Assembly (NCBI GenBank): GCA_963705955.1
Contig: CAVPLH010000001.1
Coordinates: 62,001 to 126,000, forward strand
Direction: 5' to 3'
Source: WHSW01 sp963705955
Lineage (GTDB): Bacteria; Actinomycetota; Thermoleophilia; Solirubrobacterales; 70-9
DNA: 64,000 nt
Within the stretch, counting starts at the first letter, position 1. Every line of letters begins with the position of its first letter. Below the pieces are notes generated by a model. That model saw nothing but the letters and a program-made list of their open reading frames with translations. It did no database searches and was not told the DNA's origin. This document shows, one piece after another, positions 1 through 10,101 of this stretch. The position numbers and the translations under genes were made by a program.

Positions 1-1
1 C

Positions 2-400
2 CTGATCCTCTCGATGTACGACGACGAGCGCTATCTGTTCGAGGCGCTGAAGGCGGGTGCCTCCGGCTACGTGCTCAAGACCCAGGCCGACGTCGACCTG
101 CTCGCCGCGGTCCGGGCGGTCGAGCGCGGCGAGCCGTTCCTCACCCCCGAGGCGCAGCGCGCCCTGATCAAGGACGTGCTCGGCCATGCATCCGACCGCT
201 CCGACGAGCTGACGCCGCGCGAGGAGGAGGTCGTGAAGCTGGTCGCCGAGGCGCACACCAACAAGGAGATCGCCGAGATCCTGCACCTCTCCGAGAAGAC
301 GGTCGAGAACCACCGTTCGAACGCGATGCGAAAGCTCGGGATGCGCGACCGCGTCGAGCTGGTCCGTTACGCGATCAGGCGCGGGCTGATCGAGCCGTAG
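2..400 (+). CDS. LuxR/NarL-family response regulator, 3' part
   Basis: Only the last 132 codons are in the window; the frame is open back to base 2. The visible part begins in the receiver domain (LILSMYDDE, then GASGYVLK, whose Lys is the conserved switch residue). It ends with a complete LuxR-type helix-turn-helix: LTPREEEVVKLVAEA, then NKEIAEILHLSEKTVENH. These proteins are activated by phosphorylation from a sensor kinase and bind DNA. The partner kinase would lie upstream and is not visible. The next gene has its own promoter-like sequence, so operon membership with the suf genes is not implied. Confidence 0.93.
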   Translation: MILSMYDDERYLFEALKAGASGYVLKTQADVDLLAAVRAVERGEPFLTPEAQRALIKDVLGHASDRSDELTPREEEVVKLVAEAHTNKEIAEILHLSEKTVENHRSNAMRKLGMRDRVELVRYAIRRGLIEP

Positions 401-431
401 CCGACGCGGACACCTTTTCCGAGTCGCCAGC

Positions 432-437
432 TAGGAT
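432..437 (+). promoter_or_regulatory. -10 hexamer TAGGAT of the Rrf2 gene
   Basis: TAGGAT lies 8 nt before the ATG at 446, which places the predicted transcript start at or next to the start codon. There is no Shine-Dalgarno sequence in between, so the suf regulator mRNA is probably leaderless. No clear -35 is visible. Confidence 0.5.
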
Positions 438-445
438 TTATCGCG

Positions 446-946
446 ATGCTGTTCTCGACCAAGGCCGAATACGGCGTGCGACTGATGGTCGAGCTCGGCC
501 GGCGCGCCGACGACGGCGCCGCCGGGAGCGCCGGGCCGGTGGCGCTCGCCGCGGTCGCCGAGGCCGAGCTGTTGCCGCTCTCCTATCTCGAGCATCTGGT
601 CGCGAAGCTGCGCCAGGCGGGGCTCGTGAGCTCGGTTCGCGGCGCACACGGCGGCTACCGCCTGACGATGGCGCCCGCCGAGATCTCGATGCTCGACGTG
701 GTCGAGGCGCTCGAGGGCCCGATCGCGCCGATGGAGTGCTTCCATACCGACCGCGAGGGCAGGGTGCTCTGCTCGCACGAAGCCGACGGCGATCACGCCT
801 GCGCGACGAAGCTGATGTGGACTCGTGTCCACGGCGGCGTCACGAAGGCGCTGGCGGGGACGACGCTGGCGGAGCTGGTCGAGTTCAGCCGCCATGCGGC
901 CGCCGAGCCGGCGAAGCGGCAGCCCGAGGCGACACCGGTTGCCTGA
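446..946 (+). CDS. Rrf2-family transcriptional regulator (IscR/SufR-like)
   Basis: A 166-residue Rrf2 protein with an N-terminal winged helix: the MLFSTKAEYGVRLMVEL start is typical, and the wing contains RGAHGGYRL. Three cysteines at residues 98, 109 and 119 lie in the region where IscR-type members bind a [2Fe-2S] cluster. It is therefore likely an Fe-S-sensing repressor or activator. It sits 57 nt upstream of sufC and reads the same way, so control of the suf operon is the natural inference. The cysteine spacing is wider than in E. coli IscR, so the cluster type is not certain. Confidence 0.9.
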   Translation: MLFSTKAEYGVRLMVELGRRADDGAAGSAGPVALAAVAEAELLPLSYLEHLVAKLRQAGLVSSVRGAHGGYRLTMAPAEISMLDVVEALEGPIAPMECFHTDREGRVLCSHEADGDHACATKLMWTRVHGGVTKALAGTTLAELVEFSRHAAAEPAKRQPEATPVA

Positions 947-1003
947 ACCGCCGCGGCGACGAACACGACAAGAGAACGAAGACGAACTAGAAGCTGGAGA
1001 CAG

Positions 1004-1768
1004 ATGGCCGACCTCGAGATCCGCAACCTGCACGTCAGTGCCGAGGACAAGGAGATCCTCAAGGGCCTCGACCTCGATGTATCGAGAGGCGAGGTGCACG
1101 CGCTGATGGGCCCGAACGGCTCCGGCAAGTCGACGCTCGCGAACGCGATCATGGGCCATCCGGCGCTCGACGTGACCGAGGGTGAGATCGCCTTCGACGG
1201 CGCCGAGATCACCGACCAGGCGCCCGAGGAGCGCTCGCGATCCGGCCTCTTCATGGCGTTCCAGTACCCGGTCGCGATCCCCGGGGTGACCGTCGCGAAG
1301 TACCTGCGGATGGCGCTCAACGCGCACCGCGAGGCCCGCGGCGAGGACCAGATCAGCCTCAAGGACTTCCGCAAGCAAACCGAGGCGGCGATGGAGCTGA
1401 TGAACATCCCCCGCGAGTTCTCGAGCCGCTACGTCAACGACGGATTCTCGGGCGGCGAGAAGAAGCGCCTCGAGATCCTCCAGCTCGCGATGCTCCGTCC
1501 CAGGGTCGCGGTCCTCGACGAAACCGATTCGGGGCTCGACATCGACGCGTTGCGGATCGTCGCCGCGGGCGTCAACCAGTTCGCCGGCCCCGAGATGGGG
1601 ATCCTGATCATCACCCACTACCAGCGCATCCTTCACCTCGTCGAGCCGGACTTCGTCCACGTGATGTTCGAGGGCCGGATCGTCAAGCAGGGCGGGCCGG
1701 AGCTGGTCGGCCAGCTCGAGGAGAAGGGCTACGGCTGGATCAAGGAGGAGGTCGAGGCGGCGGCGTGA
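1004..1768 (+). CDS. sufC: Fe-S cluster assembly ATPase SufC
   Basis: A 254-residue ABC-type ATPase of the SufBCD scaffold complex in the cytosol. Walker A GPNGSGKST is at residues 36-44, the Q-loop AFQYPV near 87, the signature FSGGEKKR at 148-155, and Walker B VAVLDETDSGLD at 168-179. The DETDSGLD form of Walker B is characteristic of SufC. The ATG at 1004 follows a GGAG-type ribosome site. The stop overlaps the GTG start of sufS, indicating translational coupling. Confidence 0.97.
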   Translation: MADLEIRNLHVSAEDKEILKGLDLDVSRGEVHALMGPNGSGKSTLANAIMGHPALDVTEGEIAFDGAEITDQAPEERSRSGLFMAFQYPVAIPGVTVAKYLRMALNAHREARGEDQISLKDFRKQTEAAMELMNIPREFSSRYVNDGFSGGEKKRLEILQLAMLRPRVAVLDETDSGLDIDALRIVAAGVNQFAGPEMGILIITHYQRILHLVEPDFVHVMFEGRIVKQGGPELVGQLEEKGYGWIKEEVEAAA

Positions 1769-3051
1769 GCTCGGCGCCGGCCACCCGCCGTTCCCCGCTG
1801 GAGGCGGAAGGCTCCGGCGCCGCCTTTCCGATCGAGAAGATCCGCGCCGCGTTCCCGGCGCTCGACCGCGAGATCCACGGCAGCCCGGTCGCCTACCTCG
1901 ACTCGGGTGCCAGCGCCCAGCGGGTCCTGGCCTCGATCCAGGCCGTCGATCGCTACGAGCGCCGCCACCATTCCAACGTTCACCGCGGCGCCCACACGCT
2001 CTCGGCCGAGGCGACCGCCGCGTACGAGGGAGCCCGCGCCACGGTCGCCGATCACGTCGGCGCCGCGGACCGTCGCGAGGTGATCTTCGTCCGCAACGTC
2101 ACCGAGGCGATCAACCTCGTCGCCTACGCCTGGGGCGCCGCCAACGTCGGCGCCGGCGATCGGATCGTGCTCACGGAGATGGAGCACCACTCGAACATCG
2201 TTCCCTGGCAGCTGCTCGCCGCGCGAACCGGCGCCGAGCTCGACTGGGTGCCGGTCACCGCGGAGGGGCTGCTCGACATGGACGCCTACGCGGCGCTGCT
2301 CGAGCGGGGGCCGAAGCTCGTCGCCGTCACACACGTCTCGAATGTGCTCGGGACACAGAACCCGCTCGCCGAGATGTCCCGCCTCGCCCACGAGGCGGGG
2401 GCGCTGATCCTCGCCGACGGGGCGCAGGCGGCGCCGAAGCTCGCGATCGACGTCGCCGCCCTCGGAGTCGACTTCTACGGGCTGACCGGCCACAAGGCGT
2501 ACGCACCGACCGGTATCGGCGCCCTCTGGGGACGCCTCGACCTGCTCCGCGAGATGCCGCCGTTCCTGGGCGGGGGCTCGATGATCCGCAAGGTGACCAA
2601 GGCCGGGACGACATGGGCGGATCCGCCGGCCCGCTTCGAGGCCGGAACGCCGGCGATCGCCCAGGCGATCGGTCTCGCTGCCGCCTTCCGCTGGCTCGAC
2701 GGCGTCGGGATGGACGCGACCGCCGCCCACGAGCGGGAGATCGCCGCCTACGCGCTCGAGCGGCTCGCCGAGGTCCCCGAGCTGCGGGTCTTCGGCCCGC
2801 CACCGTCGCCGGACCGGCTCGGCCCGGTCTCCTTCGAGCTCGAGGGCGTCCACGCCCACGACGTCTCGGAGATCCTCGATCGCCACGGCGTCGCGGTCCG
2901 GGCCGGCCACCATTGCGCGCAGCCGCTGATGGAGAGGCTCGGGGTCGCGGCTACGGCCCGCGCGAGCTTCGGCGTCTACACGACCCGTGACGAGATCGAC
3001 CGGCTCGTCGACGGCCTGCTCGACGCCCGACGGGTCTTCGGGCTCGGCTGA
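1765..3051 (+). CDS. sufS: Cysteine desulfurase SufS
   Basis: A 428-residue group II cysteine desulfurase that takes sulfur from L-cysteine and passes it to SufU. The PLP-binding Lys244 is in GLTGHKAYAPTGIG. The catalytic Cys384 is in RAGHHCAQPLMERLG, followed by ASFGVYTT. The start is the GTG at 1765, which overlaps the sufC stop (GTGA). The first 25 or so residues are a low-complexity extension before FPIEKIRAAFPAL. The partner sufU is in the same operon; no sufE is seen. Confidence 0.97.
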   Translation: MSSAPATRRSPLEAEGSGAAFPIEKIRAAFPALDREIHGSPVAYLDSGASAQRVLASIQAVDRYERRHHSNVHRGAHTLSAEATAAYEGARATVADHVGAADRREVIFVRNVTEAINLVAYAWGAANVGAGDRIVLTEMEHHSNIVPWQLLAARTGAELDWVPVTAEGLLDMDAYAALLERGPKLVAVTHVSNVLGTQNPLAEMSRLAHEAGALILADGAQAAPKLAIDVAALGVDFYGLTGHKAYAPTGIGALWGRLDLLREMPPFLGGGSMIRKVTKAGTTWADPPARFEAGTPAIAQAIGLAAAFRWLDGVGMDATAAHEREIAAYALERLAEVPELRVFGPPPSPDRLGPVSFELEGVHAHDVSEILDRHGVAVRAGHHCAQPLMERLGVAATARASFGVYTTRDEIDRLVDGLLDARRVFGLG

Positions 3052-3072
3052 ACGGGCCGCCCGGGCACTCGC

Positions 3073-3672
3073 GTGACTCCGCCGGTGCGCAGCTACGACG
3101 AGTCGCCGTTCGGCTTCACCTGGGTGCTCGACGAGCCGTTCGCGCGCGCCTCGCACGCGATCGCCGACTCGGGCCGCGTCTGGCTCGTCGACCCGACCGA
3201 CGTCGGCGAGGCGATCGAGCGGGCGCTGTCGCTCGGCGAGCCGGCCGGGGTGCTCCAGCTCCTCGACCGCCACAACCGCGATTGCGCGGCGATCGCGTCG
3301 CGGCTCGGGGTCGCGCATCTGAGGGTCCCCGACGCGGTGTCCGACTCCCCGTTCGAGGCGATCGCCGCGGTCCGCATTCCCGGTTGGAAGGAGACCGCGC
3401 TCTGGTGGCCCGCCGAGGACGCCCTCGTGGTCGCCGAGGTCGTCGGGACGAACAGCCTCTACACCGGCGGCGGCGGCGGGGTCGGCATGCACATCATGCT
3501 GCGTCCGCTGCCACCCGGGGCGCTCCGCGGGATGCGGCCTCGGCACCTGCTCGTCGGCCACGGCTCGCCCGTACACGGCGACGAGGCGACCGCCGGCCTC
3601 GAGCAGGCCTATGCGCGGGCCCGACGCGACCTGCCGCGGGCGCTGCTCAACCTGCCGAGGGCGGCACGCTAG
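3073..3672 (+). CDS. Degenerate metallo-beta-lactamase-fold protein in the suf operon
   Basis: A 199-residue protein starting with GTG, 21 nt after sufS. The strand pattern and a VGHGSPVHG segment near residue 160 resemble the metallo-beta-lactamase fold. The normal HxHxDH zinc motif is absent, and LLDRHNRDC is in roughly that place. Enzyme activity is therefore doubtful. It contains a glycine stretch (TGGGGGVG) near residue 134. It lies between sufS and sufU on the same strand, which suggests a role linked to Fe-S assembly, but nothing in the sequence shows what it does. Confidence 0.75.
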   Translation: MTPPVRSYDESPFGFTWVLDEPFARASHAIADSGRVWLVDPTDVGEAIERALSLGEPAGVLQLLDRHNRDCAAIASRLGVAHLRVPDAVSDSPFEAIAAVRIPGWKETALWWPAEDALVVAEVVGTNSLYTGGGGGVGMHIMLRPLPPGALRGMRPRHLLVGHGSPVHGDEATAGLEQAYARARRDLPRALLNLPRAAR

Positions 3673-3675
3673 ATT
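3670..3675 (+). promoter_or_regulatory. Possible internal -10 (TAGATT) before sufU
   Basis: TAGATT is 6 nt before the GTG at 3682, matching the spacing seen at other leaderless starts in this window. It overlaps the stop region of the preceding gene, so sufU may be transcribed both from the operon and from this internal site. Confidence 0.35.
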
Positions 3676-3681
3676 CGAACC

Positions 3682-4110
3682 GTGGACGAGCTCTATCGCG
3701 AGAACATCCTGGACCACTACAAGCGGCCCCGGAACTTCGGCCGGCCGCCGAGCTTCGACCTCGATTTCGAGGACACGAACCCGTTCTGCGGCGATGAGCA
3801 GCACGTGTTCCTGCGGCTCGACGACGGCGGCCGCGTCTCCGAGGTCAGCTTCGAGGGCAAGGGCTGCGCGATCTCGACCGCGGCGACCTCGATGCTGACC
3901 GAGGAGCTGATCGGCAAGACCCGTGAGGAGCTGTTGCGACTCGAGAAGGGCTACGTCCTCGACCTGCTCGGGATCGAGATCTCGGCGACGCGGATGAAGT
4001 GCGCGCTGCTCGGGCTCAAGGTCGTCAAGTCGGCCGCCCTCGGCGACGCGGCCGATTGGGAGGACGAGGGTGCCGCCGGCGATCCCGTCGCCGAGCGCGA
4101 CCGGATCTGA
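3682..4110 (+). CDS. sufU: Fe-S assembly sulfurtransferase/scaffold SufU
   Basis: A 142-residue IscU-like protein of the SufU type. It has the three conserved cysteines Cys36 (NPFCGDEQ, with Asp38), Cys62 (GKGCAIS) and Cys107 (RMKCALL), and the usual N-terminus MDELYRENILDHYKRPRN. In SufU these residues bind zinc and receive sulfur from SufS. The start is a GTG. The gene lies in the suf operon, and its presence fits the absence of sufE. Confidence 0.95.
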   Translation: MDELYRENILDHYKRPRNFGRPPSFDLDFEDTNPFCGDEQHVFLRLDDGGRVSEVSFEGKGCAISTAATSMLTEELIGKTREELLRLEKGYVLDLLGIEISATRMKCALLGLKVVKSAALGDAADWEDEGAAGDPVAERDRI

Positions 4111-4184
4111 GCTCGCGCTGCGCCGGCCCGGGCGATGGTCCGCCTCGAGTCCAGCTAAAATCCGACCCCTGGACTAGGATATAA

Positions 4185-4547
4185 GTGACGACCGCAACCG
4201 ACCCGAAGGACAGGCAGGACCCACGCTTGAGCGAAGACACGATCACGGTCTGCAAGCTCGCCGAGCTCGGCGAGGGCGAGATGCGGCTGGTCGAGTTCGA
4301 CGGCCGCAAGCTCGGTGTCTTTCGCTGCGCGGAGGGCAACCTCTACGCGATCGAGGACCGTTGCTCTCACGACGACGGGCCGCTCGCCGAGGGCGAGTTC
4401 GACGCGGCCTCCTGTACCGTGGAGTGCCCGCGTCACGGGTCGCTGTTCGACCTCACAACGGGCAAGCCGAGGACCCTGCCGGCCTATCGACCGGTGGAGA
4501 CATTTGCCGTCCGCGTGGACGGAGACGACGTGAAAGTGGAGCTCTGA
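4185..4547 (+). CDS. Rieske-type [2Fe-2S] ferredoxin-like protein
   Basis: A 120-residue single-domain Rieske protein. Cluster ligands are visible as CSHDD (Cys60, His62) and CPRHG (Cys81, His84). It resembles the ferredoxin components of dioxygenases (electron carriers) and the Rieske proteins often found in actinobacterial suf operons. The GTG at 4185 is 4 nt after a TAGGAT hexamer. An in-frame TTG at 4227, preceded by AGGAC, is an alternative start that would remove 14 unconserved residues. It sits between sufU and sufB. Confidence 0.9.
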   Translation: MTTATDPKDRQDPRLSEDTITVCKLAELGEGEMRLVEFDGRKLGVFRCAEGNLYAIEDRCSHDDGPLAEGEFDAASCTVECPRHGSLFDLTTGKPRTLPAYRPVETFAVRVDGDDVKVEL

Positions 4548-4554
4548 TCTCGAG

Positions 4555-6010
<1,456 letters not shown>

Positions 6011-6018
<8 letters not shown>

Positions 6019-7202
6019 TCGCCCCAGTGGCGCTGCCGCGTCCTCGGCGATCGAACCGGACTGGCTGAGCGAGGGGCGAGACAGGGCGAAGCAGCTCGCG
6101 ACCGAGCTCGAGCTGCCGACCCAGAAGCAGCGCGGCTGGGAGTTCACCGACCTCACCGGGCTCGAGCTCGACGCCTACAACGAGACCGTCGCTCGGGTCG
6201 ACGGGATCGATCGAGTCGGACGACGACGGCCCGCTCGTCCTGCCGCTCGCCGAGGCGGCAGCGACCCGTCCTGAGCTGCTGCGCGCCCATCTCGGCGCGA
6301 TCGTCGCGGCCGACGACCCGTTCACGGCGCGAAACCAGGCGCGCTGGCGCGACGGCCTGCTCGTCTACGTCCCCCGCGGGCAGCAGCTCAGCGAACCGGT
6401 GAGGCTGACGGTCTCGGGGGGCGCCGGCGACGAGGTCGAATGGCGGACCCTGATCGTGCTCGAGGAGGGCGCCGAGGCGGAGGTCTGGGAGCGCTATGCG
6501 TCCGACGGAGAGGGCCTCTTCAACGGCGTCGTCGAGCTGGTCGTCGGCGACGGCGCCAACCTCCGCTACATCTGCCAGCAGGATCTCGACGACGACGCCT
6601 GGGTCTTCGCCACCCAGCGGGCCGAGGTGGGACGCGACGCCGGCCTCGAGTGGCTCGCGCTGGGCTTCGGCTCGGCGCGCGGCAAGGTGCGGATGGAGAC
6701 GAAGCTGGCCGGGCGCGGCTCGAGCGCCAAGGTGACCGGCGCCTACGCCGGCGAGGGCACTCAGCACCTCGACTACGACACGACCCAGGAGCACGCCGCC
6801 GAGGACACGACCTCGGACCTCGCGTTCCGCGGCGTGCTCGCCGAGCATGCGACCGCGGTCTGGAGGGGGATGATCCGCGTCGACCCCGGCGCCCAGCGCA
6901 CCGACGCCTTCCAGGAGAGCCGCAACCTCCTGCTCTCCACCGACGCCCACGCCGACGCGATCCCGGGTCTCGAGATCGAGGCAGACGACGTCCGCTGCAC
7001 GCACGCCGCCGCGATCGCCCAGGTGGATCCGGAGCAGCTCTACTACCTGCAGAGCCACGGCCTCGGCGACGCCGATGCCAAGCAGCTGGTCGTCGAGGGA
7101 TTCCTCCAGGAGCTGGTCGAGCGCGCCAAGGAGGGGCCGATCCGCGACACGCTGCGCGACGAGCTCGAGCGCCGCCTCGACCAGCTGCTCAGCGCCGCCT
7201 AG
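6011..7202 (+). CDS. sufD: Fe-S cluster assembly protein SufD (one frameshift)
   Basis: The N-terminal part (WLSEGRDRAKQLATELELP, then QKQRGWEFTD) reads from a TTG at 6011, which overlaps the sufB stop and has GGAAGG upstream. Around 6197-6215 the frame must move by one base, after which the protein continues as SIESDDDGPLVLPLAEAA and on to the stop at 7202. The C-terminal part has the SufD features DAHADAIPGLEI and VRCTHAAA. The remaining sequence shows no other damage, and the rest of the operon is intact, so a base-calling error near the ATCGATCGA repeat is more likely than a real mutation. Confidence 0.88.
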
Positions 7203-7696
7203 CTAACCTCGCGCCCGCCGAGGCCGGCTCGCGGCGCGGTCGCGCAGCGCTCGCACCGACCGCGGATCAGGACGTCGTGGCCCTCGACCCGGTGCTGCAG
7301 CCGGCCCGCCACCTCCGCGATCGCGCGTTCGAGGCCGGCGTCCTCGAACGGCGTGAGCCGGCCGCAGCGCTCGCAGAGCGCGTGGTGGTGATGCTCGCCT
7401 CCCGGCACCGCCGGCTCGTAGCGCGCCTCTCCGTCACCCAGCTCGACCCTCTGCACCAGACCCTCCCTGTGCAGCAGGTCGAGGGTCCTGTAGACGGTCG
7501 CGGTGCCGACCCTCCTCGAGCCGCCGGCGCGGATCCGATCGGCGAGCTCCTGGGCGCTCAGACAGCACGTCTGGGCGGCGAGCATCGAGACGACCGCCTG
7601 ACGCCCGCCGCCGGCCCGGCGGCCGTGCGCGGCGAGCGCCTCGCGCGCCATCGTCGGCCAGCTCGGATCGCGAGCGTGATCCACGCCCTGAAGCAT
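7199..7696 (-). CDS. Fur-family metal regulator (probable Zur)
   Basis: A winged-helix Fur-family repressor of about 165 residues, with the DNA-recognition helix segment GTATVYRTLDLL. A HHHH cluster and two CERC motifs follow, the usual structural-zinc and sensing sites. The divergent neighbour is a ZIP metal transporter with a Fur-type box between them, which favours zinc (Zur) over iron sensing; this is inference. The start is taken at 7696 (MLQGVDHARD); a second ATG at 7651 is possible. Its TAG stop shares the palindrome CTAG with the sufD stop on the other strand. Confidence 0.9.
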   Translation of the reverse strand: MLQGVDHARDPSWPTMAREALAAHGRRAGGGRQAVVSMLAAQTCCLSAQELADRIRAGGSRRVGTATVYRTLDLLHREGLVQRVELGDGEARYEPAVPGGEHHHHALCERCGRLTPFEDAGLERAIAEVAGRLQHRVEGHDVLIRGRCERCATAPRAGLGGREVS

Positions 7697-7707
7697 AGCG
7701 TCGATGA

Positions 7708-7722
7708 GAATGATTATCATTC
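7708..7722. promoter_or_regulatory. Fur/Zur box, 7-1-7 inverted repeat
   Basis: GAATGATTATCATTC is a perfect 7-1-7 inverted repeat of the Fur-superfamily operator class. It lies 11 nt from the regulator start (7696) and 8 nt from the ZIP transporter start (7731). It overlaps a TATCAT -10 candidate (7714-7719) for the transporter. A repressor bound here would block both genes. Confidence 0.82.
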
Positions 7723-7730
7723 CGCGGCCG

Positions 7731-8453
7731 ATGGAATGGATCGCCCTCCCGTTCGCCTGCGCGACGGTCGTCGCGACGTTCGCCGGCGGCGCGCTCGCGC
7801 TGCGGCTCTCGCACTCGCTGCCTACCCTGATCGCGCTCACCGGCGGGGTCGTGGTCGCGGTCGCGCTCTTCGACGTGCTGCCGGAGGCGTTCGACAACGT
7901 CGGGGATTCCCAGCGGGTCGGGGTCCTGGTCGGCGTCGGCTTCCTCGCCTTCTTCCTCGCCGAGCGGGTGCTCGTCCTCCATCACCGCGACGACCCCGAC
8001 CAGGCGCGCGCCCACGCGCAGGTGGGGACGCTGGCGGCGCTCGGGCTCTCCGTTCACAGCTTCATCGACGGGCTCGGGATCGGGCTCGCGTTCGGGCTCG
8101 ACACGACCACCGGGGTGCTCGTGTTCATCGCCGTGATCGGCCACGACTTCGCCGACGGGCTGAACGCGGTCAGCTTCGTGCTCAGCCAGTCAGACGACCG
8201 CGCCAAGGCGAAGCGCTGGCTGACGATCGACGCCTTCGCGCCCCTGGCCGGGGTGCTCGTCGGCAGCGCGCTGACCGTCTCCGAGCAGACGCTGGGCGAG
8301 CTGCTCGCCGTCTACGCCGGCTTCTTCATCTACATGGGGGCGACCGACCTGCTCCCCGAGGCGCACGGCGAGCACGCGTCCTGGCCGCGGGTGCTGCTCA
8401 CGGTCGCCGGCTTCGCCGCGATCTTCGCGATCACCCGGATCGCCGGCGTCTGA
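7731..8453 (+). CDS. ZIP-family divalent metal transporter
   Basis: A 240-residue membrane protein with about eight hydrophobic segments. The ZIP signature helices carry the metal ligands: HSFIDGLGIG (fourth segment) and GHDFADGLNAVS (fifth). It imports zinc or related divalent metals across the cytoplasmic membrane. The ATG at 7731 is preferred: starts further upstream (7704, 7710) would lie at or inside the operator. With the predicted transcript start near 7726, the leader would be only a few bases. It is probably repressed by the divergent Fur-family protein when metal is sufficient. Confidence 0.92.
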   Translation: MEWIALPFACATVVATFAGGALALRLSHSLPTLIALTGGVVVAVALFDVLPEAFDNVGDSQRVGVLVGVGFLAFFLAERVLVLHHRDDPDQARAHAQVGTLAALGLSVHSFIDGLGIGLAFGLDTTTGVLVFIAVIGHDFADGLNAVSFVLSQSDDRAKAKRWLTIDAFAPLAGVLVGSALTVSEQTLGELLAVYAGFFIYMGATDLLPEAHGEHASWPRVLLTVAGFAAIFAITRIAGV

Positions 8454-8459
8454 GCGAGA

Positions 8460-8621
8460 TCAGGGCGCCTGCGGCGGCGATCCGGCGGCGGCCGGCCGCT
8501 CTCGCTCGCGACGCTCGCGGCGCTCTCGGAGCGTCGACCTGACGACCGAGATCAGGACGATCACCACCGGGACCACGTAGAGGATCCAGAGGAAGTGACC
8601 GGCGTGGGCGACCGTGAGCAT
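8460..8621 (-). CDS. Small single-helix membrane protein (53 aa)
   Basis: The frame starts MLTVAHAGHFLWILYVV and reads on through a hydrophobic helix (residues 11-27) into a tail rich in Arg and Glu, then Pro/Ala. It lies 68 nt downstream of the membrane protein at 8690-10101 on the same strand. Short proteins beginning with AHxGH and one helix are a recurrent type in actinobacteria (from memory). Function is unknown; position suggests a subunit or accessory of the upstream membrane protein. No clear ribosome site is seen. Confidence 0.6.
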   Translation of the reverse strand: MLTVAHAGHFLWILYVVPVVIVLISVVRSTLRERRERRERERPAAAGSPPQAP

Positions 8622-8689
8622 CCGGATCAGTATGGCGACACCGGGGTGCGCCGAGCCGCGTCAGCCGTCGGGCCGCGCGGCGCCCTTCG

Positions 8690-10101
8690 TCAGCCGTTCG
8701 CCTGTGAGAGCAGGTAGAGGCCGAGCGACGTGAAGCCGACCATCAGCGCCAGCATCCAGTACTGCGACCGGGCGGCGACTCGGCTGTCGCCGTAGATCTG
8801 CAGCGCTCGGTCGTGACCGAGGACGAGCGCGGTCACGTGACCGACGATCAGCGCGCCGACCTGGACGTACCAGATCGTGTTGGCACTGATCGAGGTGTAG
8901 TCGATCCCGCCGCCCGCGGTCCCGAACAGGTCCGAGCCGTCGCCGAGCGGGTCGGAGAGCAGGAACGTGAACTGCGCCTGCTCCTGGAAGACGAAGAGGC
9001 TGAAGTAGTGGGCGACCAGGTAGGCGAGCGCGATCGGGATGAAGGCGTGGGCGAACAGCCGCCCCAACTGCAGCGTGCTCCTGGTCGCGCGCACCGTGTG
9101 CATCCCGTAGATCCCGGCCCAGAAGAGGCCGAACACGAACCCGAACGTGAGCGCGAGGAAGAGCGAGTTCGAGATCCGGATCGCGGCGATCGGGCCGAGG
9201 CCGGCGTCCTGGAGCGTGTTGTAGACGCTGTTGATCGGGCTCGCGAGCGCGCCCTCACCGGCGCCGTCGAAGGTCGTGACGGCGATCGAGGCGAGAACGA
9301 GGACGACCGACCCCGGCGCCTCGGCGACCCACTTGGTCGCCGCGGAGAGCGCCCGCCGGACACCGAGCCTGCGGTCCCGCACCTCGAGCGGCGCCAGGGT
9401 CGAGAACATCCCGAAGTAGACGGAGAGGAACTCGCCTCGCCGCAGCCACGTCTCGCCTCCGAAGAGGACCATGGCGACGAACGTGTACGCCGTGTAGACG
9501 AGGGTCGCGATCGGCGACCGTGTGCGGGGTGAGCCCGACCGTCTGGAACCCCCCCTGCCCGTAGACGAGCTCGAGCCAGCCGAACCCGATCACGCCGACC
9601 GCGGCCGGCCAGCGGCCGAGCCGCTCGGGGTAGCGAAGCGGCGCGCGGCGCCGACTGCCCGGCGACCAGCTTGAACGCTCCGCCGACGACGCGCGCGATC
9701 GCCCGCCAGGGATTGAAGGCGCGGAAGACGTCGCCGAGCAGGACGCTCGCGAACGCGAACCCGAGCCAGACGGTGACGAAGACGAAGGTGACGGAGAAGT
9801 TGCGGTCCGGGGCCTCGGTGCCCTTGAGGCCCGACCAGACGACGACGCAGAGCAGCCCGACCCCGATCGCCCCCGCGAGCACCTCGGTGACCGGGTTGAT
9901 CACGCACCGCGAGATCCAACCGCGGACCGGACGCCAGTTCGTCTGCTCGAACCGCGACCTGTGCCAGGCGAGCGACAGCCCGACGAAGGAGACGATCAGG
10001 ACGAGCGAAGCGGCCCAGGCGAACAGCCAGGCCGGAATCGGCAGGTCCTGGCGGCCGACCAGCGCGTGGCCGACGACCAGGATGCCGTGCAGGTCGATCA
10101 C
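8690..10101 (-). CDS. Polytopic membrane protein, 'fenitrothion hydrolase'-type family (two frameshifts)
   Basis: Reconstructed from three frames into one protein of about 470 residues with roughly ten hydrophobic segments. The first part (GRQDLPIPAWLFAWAAS, later LLGDVFRAFNPWRAIARVVG) reads to about 9650. The second (IGFGWLELVYGQGGFQTVG) runs to about 9520. The third (VLFGGETWLRRGEFLSVYFG) runs to the stop at 8690. The segment order matches a family that databases often label fenitrothion hydrolase, a doubtful name for a many-helix membrane protein. The GTG start overlaps the stop of the cupredoxin gene (GTGA), so the two are translationally coupled. Confidence 0.75.

Noticed and set aside
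1729..3804. A 691-codon minus-strand frame opposite sufS, the MBL-like gene and sufU
   Set aside because: Composition is that of an antisense shadow, and the plus-strand genes are clearly real.
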